Positions 60,362-64,000 of a stretch of 64,000 bases of DNA are shown here, one piece after another. The notes beneath the pieces are model-generated. The model ran no database searches, had not been told where the DNA came from, and saw only the letters and a program-made list of their open reading frames with translations. Source of the DNA: Adiantum capillus-veneris (lineage: Eukaryota; Streptophyta; Polypodiopsida; Polypodiales; Pteridaceae); contig CM043970.1 in the NCBI GenBank assembly GCA_014529385.2, positions 63,041,496 to 63,105,495 of the forward strand, written 5' to 3'. Within the stretch, counting starts at the first letter, position 1, and the number at the start of each line of letters is the position of its first letter. Position numbers and translations under genes: made by a program.

Positions 60362-61923
60362 CATTAGCGATGTCGCTATTGCCCCTTGGCCTTTTCCATT
60401 TTTGATTTTTATCTTTCATTTTTTACCCCTTTGTGGGCTTAGCCTTGCATTACTCTATTGGCTTGACTTTGAATTTCCCTTTCTCTCTATCCGACTACTC
60501 TATCACCTCTCTCCATTTGGCCCCTCTTTGGTCTAGCTTCAACCTTGCCCTTTGCTTTGGTTTGTCCGGCCTCAACTAGCCCTTGCTATTTTTTGAACAC
60601 AAGGCAGCCCTTCTTCTTTGCACTTGGGGACCTTTGCTTGGCCCTGCCTTTGGCTGCTCTCCTCACTCCATTGTGGGACACTTTACTTGTTTTTCACCGG
60701 GGAGGGGGGCAGTAGCGATGTCGCTATTGCCCCTCCTCTTGCCTTTAAAAGCTTTCAAAAGGGACCCTTTAAGGGCCGTGAGAACGTGCCCCATTGGGTG
60801 GCCATGTCATCACCCAAAATTTTCCACCACTAGACAATGCTCCCCCATAATGCGGGGGCGCACCACTGCGCTGCCTTGCTTTGCCAAAAACTGCCGCACA
60901 CAGCGCCCTGCAGGGCCGCCGCCCCCGCTGACTCCATAGCCAACCTCAAGGGAGCTTCCCCTCACGCTTCGTATATCTAATGGGAGGGCTTGCCTTGGGT
61001 CAAATACCCTTCGTCTGTGGTGCCTTACTGCGCATGTGGGACAAAGTCGCCTGCCATGTGGCGGTCCCTTGTTTTAGTGCACCCCCATGGGTCCCCACTT
61101 TAGCCCAAAAATTCACTTGACACCATTTTTTTCCACCATCTTTTGAGTACATGCTTTATTCTATTTAGTACCCTAGTGATTGGGGTATAATTTCCACTCG
61201 ACAGTCTCGGTCTTCAAATTTAACCCCCCCTCATGCTCGTCGAATTTCGACTATCCCGGGTCTGCGATCCAAGGTGACCAAAAATTTGAAAAATCATCTG
61301 CAAACACTTTATCTTCAACAACCCTAGGTTTCCCCAGGTCGTAACTCGGTGCTTGAAGCTCGGAATCACGTGCTGTGACTTCTCGTTGACTCCACTCGAC
61401 ATGCTCTACCTGCTTGAGCCTCGTCGAGGCCTAAAAAAATGCCAGATGGCACACCCTCCCATGCGGTCAAATGGGACCAGACCCGACCCCCTCGAAAACC
61501 TCTGATGGCCATAACTTGCTAACCAGAGCTCCGATTCGCAATCCAAGAAGACCGGCATGCTTCACAACTCAAGCACTACACATGTATATACTGACATCAC
61601 CCTGGGCCACCTGTCCCTAGCTGCCCTGTCCGTCGGGGATTTGCTACACACTCTAGCTTTGACGAGCCATCTGGACCGACTTCTAGAGCGTGCTAAAACT
61701 ACATTCTAGGACACTAATTTGGCATTTCGGACACCTTGATTTTCCATCCCATCTGGACCATCCGTGAGCCTCCTTGGCCTCAAAATCCGCTTTAAGAATT
61801 CATTCACGCTACCCTTTGGCTACCCAGGTTCTTGGCACCTGCCCTAGCCTTCTGCAGTGCACTTGCCTGCACCCTTTGCCTGGCACAAACCACCTCCTAG
61901 CTTCGACCAACTTTGGCTGTACC

Positions 61924-62045
61924 AACGTGGCGAGTGCATTAGTCAAGTCAAAATGCATGACTAGATATTCGTAAAGACCAAATGTTGTACAAAACATGGT
62001 CTTTAAGATATCTTTAATACTCTTTACCTTTAAAGATAAGCACTC
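61924..62045 (-). pseudogene. Reverse transcriptase fragment, 5' side of insertion
   Basis: Reads DILKTMFCTTFGLYEYLVMH then FDLTNALAT, equivalent to the KTAF.T..G.YE.LVMPFGLTNAP motif of Ty3 reverse transcriptases. It continues at 59590 after the insertion. Upstream it is joined within about 300 bp to the PBS, so gag, protease and the first half of reverse transcriptase are deleted. Confidence 0.82.
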
Positions 62046-62353
62046 AAGCATCTATACCCGTGGCTCGAATATTATTAATTGCAAGGAATAGAAGAGAGGG
62101 TTCATTAGAGCCAAGATAGCACCAGGTCCTGTCAAGCTTCTAATAGCTCAATAATGGTTAAGCCATAGGCAAGCCCCGTAGGACTCCATTATTAAGACCA
62201 TAGCTCTTGACGGTATCCCGGTTAACTGCATAAACCAAGCATGCTTCAAGGATGAAAAATCCCTATTCTACTTACTCTTTTGCAATTAATAACACCAACC
62301 ATTTGTAGCAAGCTTGAGGATCCTCTTCTCGAGCAAGAAAAGAGAAACCAATA

Positions 62354-62365
62354 GCTCTGATACCA
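62354..62365 (-). other. Primer-binding site (tRNA-iMet)
   Basis: Minus strand TGGTATCAGAGC, one base from the LTR end at 62367. Confidence 0.9.
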
Positions 62366-62366
62366 A

Positions 62367-63029
62367 TGTAACATTTAATGCACTAGTAACTTGTGTGTAG
62401 CAGAAATTTATAAAATAGTTAGCATTTCATTAAGAACAAGTTCCTAATGAGCATAGAGAGAGTACTTAATTTGAGAAAGCAACCTAGCAATTTACACCTG
62501 GCTAATTTGGCATTGATAGTGACTTGAAAAGAGAGATAAATAGAACAATTGACAATAGTTGAGGACCGGATTTACATGGAGCCGGTCCCCCCTCCATAAA
62601 GGCTTTGTATTATAGCTTATCCCATCAAAGGAGAGTTGTACACTACATTTCTTGTGTTCCTTGACAAAACTCATTGGTGCAATGAAGGTGGAAGCTTCAT
62701 GCACCAAATTATGCTTGAAAAACACACCTAGTGTCCCTAGACTCAACAGTCCCAAGACCTCACACACCATCAAAAATGGTGAGAGCTAGTAGGGAATGAT
62801 GATAGATTGTGAGGAAGAAGAGGTATCTTACAAGAAAGAAGTATTCTCCTCACATAATCACTCTAATAGAATATCTTAGCTTAGTAAGTAGCATGGTAGA
62901 GGAGATGAGCATGCCATTGAAGCTTGGCTCTTGGTTGGATTCGCATTCCATAGCCAAGAGTTTGTTGGTGTAGGCCTCTACTTCTCAATGCTTGGAGAAG
63001 GAGATGGAGTTCTTCTTGCACACATGAGT

Positions 63030-63062
<33 letters not shown>

Positions 63063-63539
63063 CAATGAGTTAGAGAAAAAAGCAGCCTTTTCCCTCATCT
63101 TGGTCGACCCCTCTTGCTAATTGCTCATGTTGGCATCCTATTGGCTCCTACACAACTTAGCCAATGACAAGCATAATTGCTAGCCTTGTGACATGTGTCC
63201 CCCTTTCCCCTTTTGTAAGAGCTTAAGGTAATTAAATAATTCAATTCAACTCTCATTGGACCTCTTAGTCTTCTGACCAATAGGAATCAGGCAAGCCATT
63301 GGGCTGCTGAATGCTCATTGGACCCCTTGGTAGACTGTCCAATAGTCTTCTAAGGAGCTTAATTTCTATTGGTTCTTTTATCAAGAAGTTTTAAATTGAT
63401 TAGACTAATATTACTCTAGCCTAATTCTCATTGGTCCACCTCTATGGCCATCCAATAGGATTTGAGGGGAAGTTGGGGGCAACTAGCCTAGGAGCATGAC
63501 ATGTGTCCAGTATTTCCTTTGTGTAAAGGGAGAGCCTTG

Positions 63540-63581
<42 letters not shown>

Positions 63582-63923
63582 TTCTCTCTCATCCCCTACA
63601 ATAAGGGGTCGCCCCCTCCTTCCTAGGGATGTGGGAAGACTTTTTAGTCTTCCCATGACCATCCAAATTTCCCCTTGCTTTGGCCAAGAGTTAATTTTTG
63701 GAACCTTAGCCTATGGAAGTCTTAATGGAGCTGAACCTTAGGTCTTTTAAGCCCCATTGAAGCACATTGCTCTTTTGGATCCCTATTTTTCCTCCTTTGG
63801 ATCCTTCACAGAGATCGGGATGGCAACATTACCAATATTCCAGCTTTTACTCCCTTGGTACTTCCCCATATTAAATGATCAATTTAACATGAGAGGGAGT
63901 ATTAGATATTAGTTTTTATGACA
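62367..63923 (-). repeat. Long LTR, copy B (full length)
   Basis: 1,557 bp; on the minus strand TGTCATAAAAAC...TTAAATGTTACA (TG...CA), directly followed by the PBS. It is the 5' LTR of the chromodomain element to its left. It contains (GT)n runs at 63031-63058 and 63542-63580. Several CCAAT/ATTGG words recur (63135-63460). Copy A at 16566-17814 matches its right-hand 1.1 kb. Confidence 0.87.
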
Positions 63924-64000
63924 TCTTGTTGGTTCTAATAGAAAGAAGAGGAGAGAGAGAGAGATATTTACATTACCTTGGGGGACTGTAGTGAGAGAGA
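63924..64000. other. Sequence flanking LTR copy B
   Basis: Purine-rich; no feature recognised before the window ends. Confidence 0.4.

Overview
This is a stretch of a large plant nuclear genome made almost entirely of old, nested mobile DNA. The evidence is LTR retrotransposons of plant type (a Tat/Athila-like Ty3 pol with a second RNase H, chromodomain Ty3 elements, Ty1/copia elements), primer-binding sites for initiator tRNA-Met and tRNA-Asp, spliced gene fragments with GT-AG introns, and very long dinucleotide microsatellites. I would guess a seed-free vascular plant such as a fern, but nothing here proves the species. No rRNA, tRNA, CRISPR or bacterial-type operon was seen.

Layout. 1-5.5 kb: a copia gag scrap inside an inverted repeat, then a decayed Tat-like Ty3 pol (+). 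6.6-11.2 kb: a minus-strand Ty3 gag with nested LTRs. 11.2-14.9 kb: mostly unassigned, with microsatellites. 14.9-17.8 kb: a minus-strand retroelement remnant (protease plus a W-[IV]-P-K repeat protein) joined to a long LTR. 17.8-25.4 kb: degenerate tandem repeats, LTR-like sequence, a 513-bp tandem duplication and a 21-bp minisatellite. 25.4-37.6 kb: a decayed gag-pro element split by a young complete 8.7-kb LTR element (28461-37150). This element has intact Gag and protease ORFs in one frame, separated by one UAG, and no reverse transcriptase. 38.3-52.6 kb: a plus-strand gene of the DFxENY / DGxxxQFK / GHGKGxxDG family, broken by a copia element that itself carries a second copia, and by a rearranged copy of that composite. 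52.8-56.2 kb: a convergent minus-strand gene with an FCP1/NIF-type HAD phosphatase domain and recognisable introns. 57.2-63.9 kb: a minus-strand chromodomain Ty3 element with its 1.56-kb 5' LTR and PBS, split inside reverse transcriptase by a 2.3-kb insertion flanked by AACGT.

The most notable items are: (1) the Gag-Pro-only LTR element and its UAG-separated polyprotein; (2) a W-[IV]-P-K repeat module after the protease, shared with a second, diverged element 14 kb away; (3) arrays of a 10-bp AGTGCTTNAA repeat sitting at apparent intron positions in two unrelated genes; (4) the split DFxENY gene and the convergent HAD gene; (5) a copia composite duplicated with one edge exactly at an LTR end and an 8-bp microhomology deletion that fused an LTR-initiated ORF to reverse transcriptase. 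All coordinates, alignments and mismatch counts are by eye.
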